From positions 80,209,635 through 80,273,634 of the forward strand of contig NC_134365.1 of the NCBI RefSeq assembly GCF_035582795.1: a stretch of DNA of 64,000 nt, written 5' to 3'. Below, piece after piece: positions 47,083 to 61,566 of the stretch. A program made the position numbers and the translations under genes. The stretch comes from Mycteria americana (Eukaryota; Chordata; Aves; Ciconiiformes; Ciconiidae). The notes below the pieces were generated by a model. It did no database searches, was not told the origin of the DNA, and worked only from the letters and a program-made list of their open reading frames with translations. The stretch's first letter is position 1. Each line of letters opens with the position of its first letter.

Positions 47083-47520
47083 TGATCATAGGATCATCCT
47101 TCAGGTTGGAAGTGACCTCAGGAGGTGTCTAGTCAAAGCAGTGTCAGCTGTGAGATCAGACCAGATTGCTCAGGGTTTCATCCAGTTGGGTCGTGAAAGC
47201 CTCCAAGCATGGAGACTGCACAACCTCTCTGTGCAGCCTCTTCCATTGCTTGACTAACCTCATCGCAGAAAAGTTTTTCCGTACTTCCAGCCTGAATCTC
47301 TCATATTTCAACTTAGGTCTGTTGTCTCTTGTTCCTCCACCACGCCCCACTGTGAACAATCTGGCTCTGACTTCAGCCTCAGGTATGGAAAGGCTATCAC
47401 CAAAGCCTTCTCTTCTGCAGGCTGAGCAAGCTCAGTTCGCTTAGCCTCTTCTCACAGGGCTAATGCTCCAGTCCCCTGACCGTCTTGGGCGTCCTCCTCC
47501 TTAATCTATCTACGTTGCGG
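47083..47520 (-). mobile_element. CR1 LINE fragment, 5'-truncated, 3' end of ORF2 plus 3' UTR
   Basis: On the minus strand this is the last part of a CR1 non-LTR retrotransposon. The open stretch 47156-47359 has the CR1 ORF2 C-terminal signature: RFRLEVRKNF, then VKQWKRLHREVVQSPCLEAF, paralleling [10 protein letters not shown] / [20 protein letters not shown] in the copy at 61.6-63.8 kb. Upstream, a decayed stretch matches the LQKRRL region. The element ends in a CR1-type 3' UTR (ACTTCCAACCTGAAGGATGATCC on the minus strand) and a trace of the octamer tail near 47083-47092. Frames are interrupted, so it is a dead copy. It is clearly more diverged than the other CR1 here. The 5' boundary is approximate. 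Confidence 0.9.
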
Positions 47521-50500
47521 TAACACTCAGCAGGCTGATGAGTGACACAGGAAGCCTATCTGGACGTTGCTGGGGCTATCACATGCAGGTCCACATGATG
47601 GCTGTAGCTAGGACAGGCTTGGTGGCTGCACGTGAGCCATCCTGCTCTCTCCAAGCTCATCTAAGGTGTATAGGTATTTTTGCTGACCATCAGCTAGAAG
47701 CACTGCCAGGAGCTGATGCTGTTGGCTGGCCTGGCCTTGGCCTTCACAGCAGATTCCTGGGTTAATGGTGTGGCATTACTAATTTCAGGTATTAATTTAG
47801 GAAAATATTAGCCTGGATTCAAAAATCATGACATAGTTTAAATGCTCTAAGATGTTAACATGCTGTAGAGTTTCTTTTACTTTGCTGTGTGGTTTTTGAG
47901 CTGCTGAGATACACATTTTAAGCATAAAACACAAGGTTTAGAGATATACTTAGTCTTAAAAATTGTTAAGTGTCTTGTAATTGCATAACTGCGGGAGCCA
48001 AGGCTTTAAGAACAATACTGAATATCATGAAATTTGTGATTTGATTTTAAAATTAAGCAACATTGATAAGATGAAGAGTCTGTTGCTTTTGTAAAGCAAA
48101 TGTTCATCTAAGAAGGGTTTTTTCCAATAGTGAACCATGTCTGTTAAGTTCTAAAATGATAGCTGCTATTATGTGCTCATCCGCTTGGCACATTAATTAA
48201 AGTATACATTAATGCTCTTAAGACGTGCCTTTAGAAGTATGGATTGCGATTAATCACCCTGACACTACATACATTGCTTGCCAAGTGCAACAGCATATAT
48301 GTTTCTACAGAAAGTTGTATGTTTGTGTATTCTACATGGGTACAGTTAAATTTAATATTTCATATATTTTATTAAATATAATTTAAATATTAAAATACAT
48401 TTAATTTTATTAAATGCATGTGGGGGTTTATTACATATTTAACCTGTCCAGGACAAGCGTTTTTAAAGGTAAATCTTGCACTGTAATAACCACTAAAGAT
48501 TAAATTGTCAAGATACTCAAGTATCGCTCAAGGAGTCTTTGAGTTGTCCACAAGCATCTGTGTGAGCAGGGCAACAGGAATTCCTGTCTCTGCAAGATTT
48601 GAATCATCCGAGATGACTAGTTTCCACATACACACTGCAGATGGGGATGAGTCTCTTGCAGCACACCAGGCTTGGCCCCTCTCTCGCAAGCTGCAGAATG
48701 GATTTTTACCGAGAGACGAGCTTTGTGGAGGAGGCCCTTCTCTAGTTAAAAAGCATGATAATTCTTCAGCCATGAATTAGTTTTATCGTAGAGTTAAGCT
48801 TGCGATGTTGATCCCATCTCTGGCTTCCTGAACACTATGCAGCGTTCTTAGGAAATCTCCAGTGTGAATTTACAGGCTGTAGAGTTACGAAGTGAGGTAA
48901 TGCCACTGTCGGTAACACAGTTACTCTTGATACTAGGAAACCTTTGTAATAAATAATCTGCAAGATGTTTGGGAACTGGTTCTGTTACTCCTATACTGGA
49001 CAATTCATCAGATCAGGTTTACTCTGTTATTTTACAGACTACGTGACTTGTGAGTCAAAAAGCAGGTGTCTGTCCTTTTTACGTCGCTGAAATGCATGCA
49101 GCGTGCAGTTCAAAACAATACTGCTGTCCTGCTTTACAATGCAGATAACTTCTTTTCTTTTACAGTTTGTCTCACTGTACAGAGAGCAGTTGGAAATATA
49201 TGTGCACACTGCTCGATCTGTTGCTTTTTCCTCGTGGTACAGTGCAGTCTCCTGACAGAGAGTGTTGTTCTGTGCAGTGCAATCACAAAGCTAATGGATT
49301 AAGACAGAGAAGTATCTAGCAGCGTATTGACAAAAAGAATAAAATTGTTGTATGGGGAATTGTTTGAGAATGGCTGCCCCTGCAAAGTTAAAATGTGTGC
49401 ACTAAAAATGTCTTGTTCTTCCCTGCCTACACTCTAATATAGGACCCAGTTTTTAAAAATGGATGTTTCTGTAAAACTTTGATTTTTAGACTTGCACTTC
49501 TGTACGTACCTCTTTGTATGTTTGATAACTAAATGCAGTGTTCAGGCATCCTTTCTTTTACAGCTGATAATGGATGATCCTGCCCAAGAGTTACAAAAGC
49601 AGAAAAAAGAAAACCCTTACAGACATTCTCTGCTTCAGTTGATACATGTTTACATGTCTATGCATGGTGAAAGATTTTATCTTTTTTTTAATTATTTTTT
49701 CAGTGTATCGGCCTGGATGTTGTCTCCCTGTAAGGAGTGTGAAATGTACAGCAGAAGAATTACAGTTTAACACTGAAAAAGCTCTTCCTCATCTGAACCT
49801 TCATTCAAAACACAGGATGAAAGTAGCCGAATAGAAGTTTTCTATCACGTTGTCTGCAGGACTCCTAGAAGATTCTTCTGAAACTTGGGGTAAGATTAAA
49901 AAAAACAGAACAAACAACTTAGTTGTAAAATAGAAGCTGATATGAAGCGTGAAGGTATAATTCTAGGGCAGACAAGAAGATACTGTTTGTGCATTCTATG
50001 CTGAAATGTCTATGGAGCAATTCCATGTAAGAAAATTTCATTGCAATACTTGTTAAAATAATGAAAACAGAAACAACAATAAGCCCAAGCTTACTACCAG
50101 GATTAAAAATATATATATTTGAAGAAATTGTTTGCTATTCGAAAATGAAAGCATATATTATGTTTTCTTTATTTTTTTGATAATATATGCCAAAGTACAG
50201 AAATGTTTAACTATGAAAAATAATTTTTAGTGCGAGTATGGAAAGTATGAATCACTGAGTAGTACAATATATTTTGGCTTGCTTAGCTCCTGAGAAATAG
50301 CTGAAATATTTGCACTGTATACAGTTAATGTCGTTGCCTCGTTCTTAGTGTTTTTGTTTTGTATTCAGTAGTGGTATCCATTATCTTACATTTGGTGAAT
50401 TAAATTCTTCCAGTTTATTTCCTTATTGCTACATCAATTTAGTACAGGTAGTTGGGGTGTCATCAGGATACATGTGTCACTCTGTGACTGTAGTCGTAGT

Positions 50501-53500
50501 ATGTCATATAAAGAGAATTTTCCAAGGTATAGCAGTACTTTTGTGTATATATGAATCTTATTCTCCTGCTTCTGTTTCAGGTCATATATACAACTAAAAT
50601 TCATGCCTGAGACCTTGTTGTCTAAATGTATATTGGGTACAGTTCTTAATATTGCAGGTGTTTACATTCATGGCAATATAAAATGCTTGTTACGACAAAT
50701 AATGGAATACTCACATAATAGCCTTAGGAATTTGGCCAGGGTGTGCAAACAGTTTATTTTCATTTGTTTATAGTCAGACAAGTTTATAATTAAGACAGCA
50801 ATGGGCATAAGCATTCTTGCAGCCTTTGCATCTCATCTTTCTTGTTAACATCAAAGAGAATATTTTGTGGTAGAAAACATAGCAGTTGGTAATAAGTGTG
50901 GGAAAATCAATAGTATGCAGGGTTGTTTTTTTTTTAAAAAAAATCTGGTTATCCCCTATCCTCCTATTGTCTGTATATCTGCAATAAAGGAAAAGCACGC
51001 ATACTTTTTTTTTGTTAGCATTCCAAATGCTGTAGATAAAAATGATAGCTATACACTGGTACCACATTCTGTGCACTCCCCAGACCACCAGAGATATTAA
51101 TGGAAACGTGCAAAGACTTATATAACCATTACACCAGCATCTTATTTCTAGAAGTGGCTAATGTAAATTACCCTTTTGCTGATGAATCCATTGCACTGAT
51201 CTGTAGCCTGCGTGGTCCAACTATGGATTAAATCAAGAACATGATAAATCTGAACAGGAATCCTGGCATATTACATTGTTTTGCATAGGAAACGTGGGTG
51301 AATATACATGCGTTCGTGCATACAAGTGTATAAATATATAAAGTGTTATGGATTTACTGTGTCTGAGGACAAAGCCCTGTATTTGACGGACCTTTTAACT
51401 TAAGGGGTTGTGCATCTTTTGTGTCAGTTCTGAGACAGCTGAGATCAGCTGAAGTATTAGTCCTGGAGGGTCAGTGGTGTGTAAGAAAGAGAGTTGCCAG
51501 CAGCACAGTTTCTCTAAGGGCCTTTTGAGTCTATGATTTGATTCCTTTCACAGCTTGGTCCAAAATAGCATGTGTTTGTTGGCTCTGAAGCTCATTTATC
51601 TCTGCAACAACTAGGGACATTTGTTTGGGGCTGTGCATATCTCCTGGAAAGGTACTAGGGGGTTGTGAGTTTCGAGGCCTTAAAATAATTATATCGAGTA
51701 ATGACTTCCATTGATGAAATGTTACCAGTTTGCTGACTTTTGTCTTGGTTTATGTCTTGAATTATGTGCCAGTGTTGTTAAAAAGCTGAGATTTGGGTGT
51801 TCATATATTTTACACTGAATTTAAAACATAAATATCTCACCATAAGAATCTTCTTATAAAAAATAGAGAGAGAGGAAAAATCAGTCTGGTTAAGACATTT
51901 TTGTTCCTATTAAGAAAATAGTGAGTTGTTATTGCTACCTCTGAGGTACCTAAGTCTAGTAATACATAATATCTCTAGGACTAGACCTCAGAATAAATTG
52001 CAAGATCAGAGACTAAATTAAAATATTCTAAAACCTGATCCTCGTGCACTTCTAAGGAAGTGGTCTATTCCAAGAACTTCAATGTATGAAGTCTTGTTAA
52101 GGTTAAAGTCTCTGCAGGTTGAAGTTCATTTTTTGAGGAAGAAACACAGCTAACAATAAAACCAGGTAATGCCCAATGATATTGTCACAAACAGTTAATT
52201 AAAATAAATCTGTAGTCAGAACATCTGGAATCTGTACAACAAATATTTACCTGTTGAGTAGTAGAGTAACTCTTTTCTTTCTTTTTACTGCTGTTTTGTT
52301 TCACAGTTTTCTCAGTAATGATATGGTTTCATTTGTAAAAACTAACCTTTGTGTCTTGGGCTAACTAACATTCAATACTCTTCTTGCTATTTTCTTATAC
52401 TGTTGGTTCTCTCTTATGTATTCATACGAGGATGTTTTTGGAACATACCTCAGAAGTCTTTTAATGCCCAATAAACATTCCTTCAAATACGCTTGCTCTG
52501 AATACCTTCAAGGGGAGGAGAAACTGTTCTCCCATGCTTCCCATGTCCTGGATAGGTGCAGCTGACACTGTCAGCAACACTGCTGATGCTGCGTTGCTCC
52601 AGATGGAAATAGAAAGACAAATCAGTAAATCTCTTCTTGTCTCACCTGTTGCAAAGTGAGAAATGAGGCATTTTGAAAACAGATGCAAACACAGATTCAA
52701 ATTAAGTTTGCTTATTTCTAATTCCTCAGTTTCTGGCCCAGGGAGCATGGTGTTCTCAAATCCTCAAACCAGCAGATGGGAAAGGCTGACCCAGTGCTTG
52801 TTACATTTCTTGAAAGTTAATTTACATGTGTTCAGATGAAGAAAGATGTTTGGTTGTGTGTTTTGTTGTTGTTTTTTTTTTCCTCAGCTGCAGTTTTCTT
52901 TGTAATTCCCCAAGAAATTGAATAATTTGGACTTTTCCTACCAAAAGCTTTAGACCTACCTATGAAAAGCAGATTCCCTTGTACACAAGCGATCTTAACT
53001 CGGCTGGTGAGAAATGTATACAGAAAATGGACAGTGCAGTTGCTCCAATATTCAATTGCTCTTGCAAGCCTTTCAAGTCTAGATTTCTTTCCAGTCCACA
53101 GGAAATGACTGATAATCCTGTTTTTTTCAGAGAAGGAATGTGCTGGTATAGAAATATAGTATGTAACATAAAGATTAAAACACATCCTAAAGTTAGTTAA
53201 TTCATTGGAGAGGTGTTGACTTTCTCCATCCAACTAAAATGACAGTAGTAAAGCAGGGAAAGTTAATTGTAGGAGAAGCTGGTTGCCTTATATTTGTGTT
53301 GTTTTCAGTTCCTTAGAACATTGCCAAACTTAAAATATTTGGGATGAACTTTCAGTGTTGAGCAGGTTACTCAGACTTACTGTGATAGGCAATTTCAGTC
53401 AAAACAGTTAGCTTTTTCTGAGAAGAGGGCAGTCTTACCTTTGGCATTTTCTAAATTGTCTAAAGACTTCATGCTTTAACTGCAACCTTTTTCTCTTCAG

Positions 53501-56500
53501 TCCTCTAAATATAAATCCTTGTTCGTACACTCAGTTGGCTGATTGAATCTCCAGCTGAAAAGTGATTGTGAGCTGAGCGTATGATCCTTATAATTCAAAC
53601 CTTTTTCTGATAGGATCTGAAAAATGTCTTCAGGCTTAAATAAATATGGCAGTGGTCTTCAATATGTAGCTCTTTTTCTCTGTCCATAATTCCTGTGCAA
53701 CAGGTCCTGTAAGAAAAAGTGGCTCGGCTCTAGCTAACATTGAAAAAAGAAATTTTATTTTGAAGATTCAAGGAACAAAAGGAGCTTGCAAGGAATAGTG
53801 TAAGAAGGTAATTAAATTCCCTGGGTAACCAGGAGAAAGGTAGAAAGGCAGTAATGTTACTTTAGAGTATTTTGGGTAAGTCATAAACTTTCTATTATTT
53901 TGGTATAAGTCATATTCTTTATTTTCCTTACATATTATATTTTTACAAATTACCAAACAGGTTACCAAATATTTTCATAATCTTATAATATTATTTGAGT
54001 CCTTCCAATAACTTGCTTATATGAGTAATCAATGAAACTGAATTTTTAAACAAACAATGATTAGCATATATGAATTCTCATCACTGGAAGCTACATACCC
54101 AGCTAAAGCAAAATCTGAGACAAATAGACATAAAATGAGTTGATAGTTCCTACATTAAAGCACTAGGAGCATAATTTCTCTGTAGGTGATGAGATGGGTG
54201 GGTTTTCCCACCTGTTTTAAAAACCTGCTCTGGATGGAAGGGCTGTTTCTGTAAGTGCCTATATCCTGTTCATCAGGTATGGTGAATGCCTGCTCCTGGG
54301 CACCCAGCACCTAGCAGGTTGAAGTCGCAGGAGATGACCCATACACCCATATTGCTTGGGACTGGAATCAGTGCCTGTTAAATTGACTGGGAAGAGGTGT
54401 GCTGCTTTTAACAGGAGAATTGAGGACAACTCTCTCACATGCATAAGTGTCTTCTGTGTTTGTGCTTTGCAAAATGCATCAGGAATTATTATTTCTAATA
54501 AAAAGAAGTTCTTCATTTCGCTGTCAGAAATAAGAATGGCCTAGTTATTAAAAACTATTAAATATATACAAGCAGAAAATCAAAATTAAACCTTATCAGT
54601 GAGGTTTTACTAAAAATGTTGATATTGAAGGAAATAAAATTAAGTCATCATATGCTCCAGATACGTTATTCAGTGCTGAATTTTGAAGAGTCTTGGTGTT
54701 GAAGTTTTGTATTTTTATTTACACCAGCAGCCTAATCTCTACAGTTCAGAAGAGCATTAGCAACATGTGGCTATTCCTGACAGATGCCACACTGGAGATC
54801 AAATTACTTAGGTGATTGCTAATAATGTTTTGTACCTATGTATGCAATTGATGGCAAAGCCTCCTCAACCCACTAGTGGAAGCAGAGCTGTATAAATCTG
54901 AAATAAACTTTCATTAACAGTTTGGTCTCTCAACTAATGATTCTTACAGCTCCCAAGGTTTTTTCCACGCATGCCCCAGTAGTTTATAGGCATGCTCAGT
55001 GATGTGGCTGGGTGATACGGCAAGTTTTCTTTTCTGTGAACAAGTAACAGGTATGAAACCAGATCCCAACTTTGGTATTACTGCTGCAGAACACAGAGCA
55101 GGTGAACTATTAAAGCTGATTTAAAACTTACCATTGAATTTCACTGCTTCCTCGAGGTGTAAAATAGTGCTCTCATATAGTCCCTTACCACTACCAGAGC
55201 AGCCCATGGGCTGGTCAGTGTGGCTATAGCATCCAGACAGCCTGTAACGCAGCCACGGAGATGTTTGATTAGGAACCCTATCTTTGCTGTCATTTACCAG
55301 TTGGTGCCTAGCACTGACACTTACTTCTGACAATCTGGCCCATAATAACTGCTTAGAGGCTGGTGTTTAATTTTTCTTTTACGTTGGAACTTGAATGAAG
55401 AAGAATATCTCTCTCCAGGTGGCCTGAAAGGAGGGACATTTTGGGTATGCTTTTAAGAAAACAGGTTTAGATGGTGGGTAAAACCCTCAAAACCAGTGTT
55501 GAGGTAATGATCTCTCTTGTTTCATGTTTTTCAAGACTTTAGACAGTTCCAGCCTGATGTGCTGCCTATCAGGGGACTGTAGCAGTTCTTGAGATTGATA
55601 GCAGAATAGGAGAAGGTGATATGTTGAAGATATTGGAGCCCTTTTACAGGATGTAAAAGTGGTATTCTTTGATTAAATCTAAACAGGTGATATACAGAAT
55701 ATGAGTCTTACATTTTGTTGGGTTTTTTTAAAATGAATTCTTTTTTTATGGGAGAGAACTGCTTTTGCTATATGAAGGCTCCAGAGTGCATGCTGTTGGT
55801 GAAAAGTAAATTTAAGGGCATGTTATTTCTAATGTAAATGTGGAACTGCTGTGGTCATGGGCACACAGACTGCTCTAAATTCAGAGGTTCATGCAGCACT
55901 ACTGCTCTGGTTACAAATACTGATTATAGGATAATAGTATAAAGTGCAATGTGGCCTTTTCCCAGTTTTAGATATGGTTTAGCTGCTAGAAATGAAATTA
56001 ATCAATGCCATTTGACCACTCAGCTCTCTGTGGAAGGGCTCCACAAATCATGAGTGGGTCTAGGGCTGCTAAGATGGTTGACATAATCAGAAGATATATC
56101 TATAAAACTGATTTTGTACAACCTGGGTTCAAGCAATTATCTGGCCTTTCTGCTCTTTTTTTTTAATTACAGTTCTCTTGAGTATTATTAGACAATGAAA
56201 TTGTGTGTCCACAAAATGCAGATTTAGTAAACTGGCCACAATAAACAATTATTTATAAATAAAAGTATGAAAGAATAAATAATTTTAAGTGTCTATTAGA
56301 TTTAATTGTAACAGCTGTGCGATATATTATTCTCAGACTCTGGAATGAGGCGCTGGGACTGACGTAAGTTGCTCTGAGTATTCCCTGGATTAAAACTTCT
56401 TGCTGTTTGGATTCTGTCATGAAATGGTTGGCATCCCAACAATCACGACAAGTGTATATGTTGGCAAGGAATTAAAAATGGTGGTGCCTCTGAAGTTTTG

Positions 56501-59500
56501 CAAGAGGTTTACTGCCTGGGGATGGTAGACAGTTGTAGCTGTTACTAATGCTGTTCTGTTGTCTGTGATGCAGCTAATTTCTAAAACAAAGCAAGACTGG
56601 TCCCACAGTCCACTTCATAATAGGAACTGCTATGTTTGGTTTTCTTGGAGTGTTTTCTGACACTGGCATTTTCATGTGCCTGCTTCTTTTTTTGTTGTTG
56701 TTTCAATAATAAATTACACTTGACTACAAGACCTCTCTGCCTTTAAACTGCAGTAAGGGCTGTTGATTTTTCAAGCATAACCCTCCTAAAATTTTTACCC
56801 TCAAGAGGAAATACCTGATTTTTCGTTTGTCTTTGATCCGGTCTCATCAATGCAATTTTACTTCTTCAAACAATTGAGCCTGTAGTTCATTATAGTGCAA
56901 GACTGGAACCCTTCTGTTACCTTATTTCTAGCAACAATTACATTGAGCCTTAAAATCACATTTGCAAATAGAAAGGCCTGCACCAATCCCTGATCTTAGC
57001 CCTTAAAATTTACTGCCACTTATGCTTCAAGAGAGGCACTGGAGGATTGAATTCCAGCACCTTTGCTCTCCCGAGAGAAGAGCAGTTGGATGTAAGGCGT
57101 TGTTTAGTGGTGTGGCTGGATGATATTTCTCTATGGCTCAGTCGAATTAAGCATATGGTAACCTCACGAAACTGTATCAATTCTTGCGTCTTTGTTTGCA
57201 GTATTTTCACTTACACTCCTAAAGTACATTAAGCAATGTTTTTGCTTCTTTGAGGTGTAGCATTGTTTGGCTCGTGTACTTGACCGACGGATGCTGCATC
57301 TGTTTCGCAGTGTCAGTCCCTCCGGGGGTGGTTGTGTGTGACCCACTTTGAAGTGCTGGCTGTCATGTGAATGTTAATGGCCACCTCCACCTACGAAAGG
57401 AGGGTGGATGGTCTGAGAGCGCTTTGATGCTGTGCCTCAGGCAGGAGCACCCTTGGTGGTGACTCAGTGGAGCTTCTCAACCCGAGGCAGCGAGGGGATC
57501 TGCACCTGCAAAGCAACTCAGCCCAGCAGGAAGGACGGAGGGGGAGCTCTGTTCCTACGGGTTTTAGCATCTTCCCAGAGCAGAGCCTCTGACTATCTTT
57601 CAGAGCTTATGTACTTGATTAAAACATAATTTCCCTTCAGCTTATGGAGCTGAGAAGTTCTCAGAGGCAGGAATTAATGGGGAGACAGGTTGTGTCTGCT
57701 ACAGAGTCAAGGAGCTGTGCTGCAGAAGAGAAAAATCATTCTGCTAGGTGATTTGTTAGGTTCAAGCAGTGCTTCCAGAAATTTTCGAGCAAGAATGTTT
57801 ATCTGCAGTTGGGGCTGACTGACACTGTCACTTCTTCTTGGGAAACTCCCCATTAGAGAATGTTGTAGTTTTTTTAAACGTGGTCATTAGAAGTCTAGGA
57901 AAAAAACCATAATACTTAGGCAGGAGCGAGGTGAGGGAGAACACTTCAGAAGATTTGGAGGTGTCTGCCAAGCTTGTCAGAGCAACCTCCTGTCGCTGTG
58001 GCAACCCAACTGGAACTTGGAAAGAGGAGCCTAGTTCACCAGTTTGAAAAAGTGGATATTTTAGTCTCATTGCACCTGACTGAAATATCCATGTATTCAA
58101 TGTAGTAAAAGCTCTCCGAATACCCGTATTAAAGTTGGCTGCAAAAATATGCAGCCCTCATGTTATTTACCTAGCATACTGTGCTTGGAAACATGGTTAG
58201 CATCAGGCCAGCTGAGAGAGACCCACAGAGAGGAAAAAAATCTGATTAACAGCACCTAGAAATGGGCAAATTAATCCCCTGCAAGGAACCAGAACACTAG
58301 GAATGCAAAACTTCCAGGCCAAGAAGATTTCATGTGTATGTGGAAGAATTGTGTCTGTGTATGAACCTGATAAAGGGAATAAAAATGACAAAATGAAGGT
58401 ACAGCTTTTTTACATCTTCACAGGACAAAATGAAAGAGTGAAATAAAATTGCCAGGAATGAATACACGAACTCTGCAACAGCTGAGGAAAATATTTGAGG
58501 AAAATATACACAAGGTATCAGAGGGATACTTTTCTCTAAATCCCAAAAGCAAGAAGCAGGGAAGAGGATAGATGCTTGCATCATATTGCTGAGAATTCTG
58601 GCATGCACATGTACTTTAGAGACATAAAAGATCTCCTAATTAGAGACAGGATCATTTGTGGGACATGTGATTCCAGTTTATAGGAGGAATTGCTGAGAAA
58701 AAGACATCTAACCCTAAAGGAATGAATCAAAGAACAAGAGCAGCTGAACTGTCCAGGGAAAGGAGCGAAACGACGGCCGCTCTTGCAATACATAAGCTAC
58801 GCTTAAAAGGAATCCAGGAAACAGGGCAGAGACAGGCTCATGAAGGATGCTGCTGTGCTAGCGTGCTGGTACGATCCCCTGAACACATACTGGAAGGAGC
58901 GTGGAAATCATCGTTACTGAGGCCTCAGTGCTGCATGCAGCCTCTTTTGTGAAAAAGCAGCTGTACTTAAAGTTACGGAGAAATTTCCAAGGTACGGGAG
59001 GAAATTTACAAGAAGGCTTAAGCAAATTCAACATCCTGTAGCACGTGTCCGCTGCAGAAAGTGGTCGCTGCATATGTTTTCAGCTACTGATTGCAACAAG
59101 TGTACTTGCACTACACTCGTGGATCAGCCACCACCGGGATGGCAGTAGGGGTGTGGAGCCAGGCGGCAGCACTGCTGCGGGGGGTGACAGCAAGGCACCA
59201 CTGGGAAGCGGAGGACAGGACCAGTGCAACCAGCTTGTGGGGAAGCAGCCTTCTGGGACAGTGGTGAAACGAAGGCTGTGAGCAATGTATGAAAGCAAAG
59301 TAACATTAGGGGCTGGTAGGAACGGAGTCACAAGAGTATAATTCAGTAGCCAGCAGCGGGACTGTGCAGTGCGTCTGGCTGACGCCTCGTGGGCTCTCCC
59401 GTCCTCGGCCAGAGATAGATAGAGGCGGCGGAAGGAAACCAACAGGCAGTATGGCAGGGCTTTGGCAAGGTGAAAGCAAGTTCTGTTTCAGCAGAACAGG

Positions 59501-61560
59501 AAACGAGGTGTTTTTGGAGCTCAGCATGTGTGAAGGAATACGAAATCTAACTAGTCCAAGTGGGCTGGCGGTGAAGGCCAGCCTTTAGGTGTCTTTGGGT
59601 TAGCAACCTCTAGTTAGTCAGCAAATGTTTGCATGAAAAGCACAACAGCAGCTGTCAAAAGGAACGTTGTGGTGACCCGTCTGCGGTTCAGAGAGAGGAG
59701 AAGTAGGAAGATAATGTTTGAAAGAGGCACCAGGAAGTTAATCTATCAGAGCGTGACCTGAATGTTACCCCCATTTTTTGTGTTTCTGTACACAGTTTTC
59801 TAAAGAAAAGCCGATTATATTTTAGAAGAATAGAGGCCTCTCATGTTGTTATTCATCATGTGGTACATGAAACACTAACACTAACTCAGAAATTGTGAGT
59901 TAACCTTGTCCTTTCATCACGTATGATCATCTCATTACTAGACTGATGACTGCTCAAAGCTTCCTGAAAATGGTTGGGCCCCAGGCAACTAAACTTTTAT
60001 ACATCAGTACAAAAGCAGCAAGGAAGATGAGAAGGAAAACTGATTGTCCCAAGGGACACAGCATAGTGGTTTGGGTAGTTCTGCTTAGAAAGTCACTTGC
60101 GGCTTTTATAATGAGGAACTTAAGGTTTGAATTTTCAGACTTATTAGCTGTACATTTGTTTGTTTTTTATTAACTTAATATACTAAGTGCCACATTGTCT
60201 TTCGAGTATTGAGTCAAGTGATGGATTTATCTAGTTTAGCTCTACATGCATGGGCTTTCTTTTTCATAAAACTTTGAAGACGTTTGGGTCTCAAATTTCC
60301 TGAATTATTTTATTTTATGCCTGTATGTTTTTGGTACAGCAGCTAATGTTTTCTGTCCTGTTTCCTTGCTGCGAATATATGCTTCTGGCTAAGGTAGAAA
60401 GGTAATGTGCTTTTTGTTTGTTCTCTTTCTTGACCCGTGAGAATTAGAGTTGTTGTCTTATATGAGCACACAGTTAAACCACTTCAGTCTACAAAAGAAT
60501 CGCTGGAAGTTTCCAATCCCCTAGCTCTCTGTTCCGATAGAAAAGAAAAACAGGTTTTAAAAAGTCTGAGAAAGATATGGCTATTAAGCTAATACAGTAT
60601 ACTTCATCTAGCTGCTAAAAATCTTGACTGCTAACAGTGATTAAATATAATTGCATCAGTAAAGGTGGTGCAAAAAAAACCCCAACCCTTACTTTCATTA
60701 GAAGCTATCTTTAGGAAACCCTGATTCCTTGAGTTAAAAAATTACATATAACATTGCTGTTTTATTTTGGGTAGTGCTTTGAAGGTTTCTTAAACCCCGG
60801 AATATGTAGAAAGAATAAATAAACCATAGCAGAACAAATACACAGTTCTGAAGTATTCTGCTAGGTTTCATTATATATCTGCAGTACATGTGGTTTATTC
60901 AAAAAGAAAATTGGGCAAAAAACTGAAAAGTTAATGGAAAAATATTCAACCATCTTAAAGATCTGACCAAATAATAAAGATATTTGCAAGAAAAAACAAA
61001 TGGACAAAACCACCAGCTATGTGCCAGATAAAATTTTCATTGAATGGAATGGAAGGACTCCCAGTAATTTCAGTTAAAGCTATTGAATTAATTCTTTTTT
61101 TTTTTTTCCCCTACTCTTCAATTTGGAAGGGAATTTCTTCATTATTTTAAGAGCTGAAAAACAAATTTGCTAAACTTTTTCTCTTATTTTCATATATTTA
61201 AAATCTGAGCTATGTCATGTCCTTAACACTACACCATCTTTATAGAGGTTTTTAAATTTCTCCAAGTTATGTGATCCAAAAAAGTCCTTCCTAGACAGTA
61301 AGATGTTAACAAATTAAGGAGTTTTGGTATAATGCAGAATATCACACGCTGTTCTGTATCCTTGGAGCTGAACTGGATATTTGCAGATTCAGTTTTATTC
61401 TGTAGATTATGAGAAATGACATAAACTGGAAGAGGACTGTAACAACTCCATCAGTGAAATACTGAAAATTCTGAAATAAACTAATTCTTACATAGCTTTG
61501 TCACTACCAATGTTAAATATTACTGCAAGTATTTATTGCAAGAGCCTCAGTTACTACTAA
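47521..61560. other. AT-rich non-coding DNA (14 kb)
   Basis: No recognisable gene or RNA. Contains AT-rich palindromic DNA at about 48340-48420, an old-repeat remnant at 55290-55342, moderately GC-rich but repeat-free sequence at about 57240-57560 and 59050-59460, and chance frames up to 133 codons. An acceptor-like TTTCTTTTACAG ending at 49562 precedes a short open frame (M-D-D-P-A-Q-E-L-Q-K-Q-K) but lacks a good donor. Confidence 0.5.
55290..55342 (-). repeat. Probable ancient dispersed-repeat remnant (GGGCCAGATTGTCAG)
   Basis: Read on the minus strand it starts GGGCCAGATTGTCAGAAGTAAG and continues into AGTGCTAGGCACCAACTGG, resembling old sauropsid repeats with a GGGCCAGATTTTCA start and a CTAGGCACC core. 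It overlaps the start of a 70-codon minus frame (55121-55333), which makes that frame doubtful as a gene despite a donor-like GTAAGT at its end. Confidence 0.4.
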
Positions 61561-61566
61561 GACAAA

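Noticed and set aside
55121..55333. 70-codon minus-strand frame followed by a donor-like GTAAGT
   Set aside because: Its start lies in what looks like an old dispersed repeat and no acceptor or homologue is recognised.
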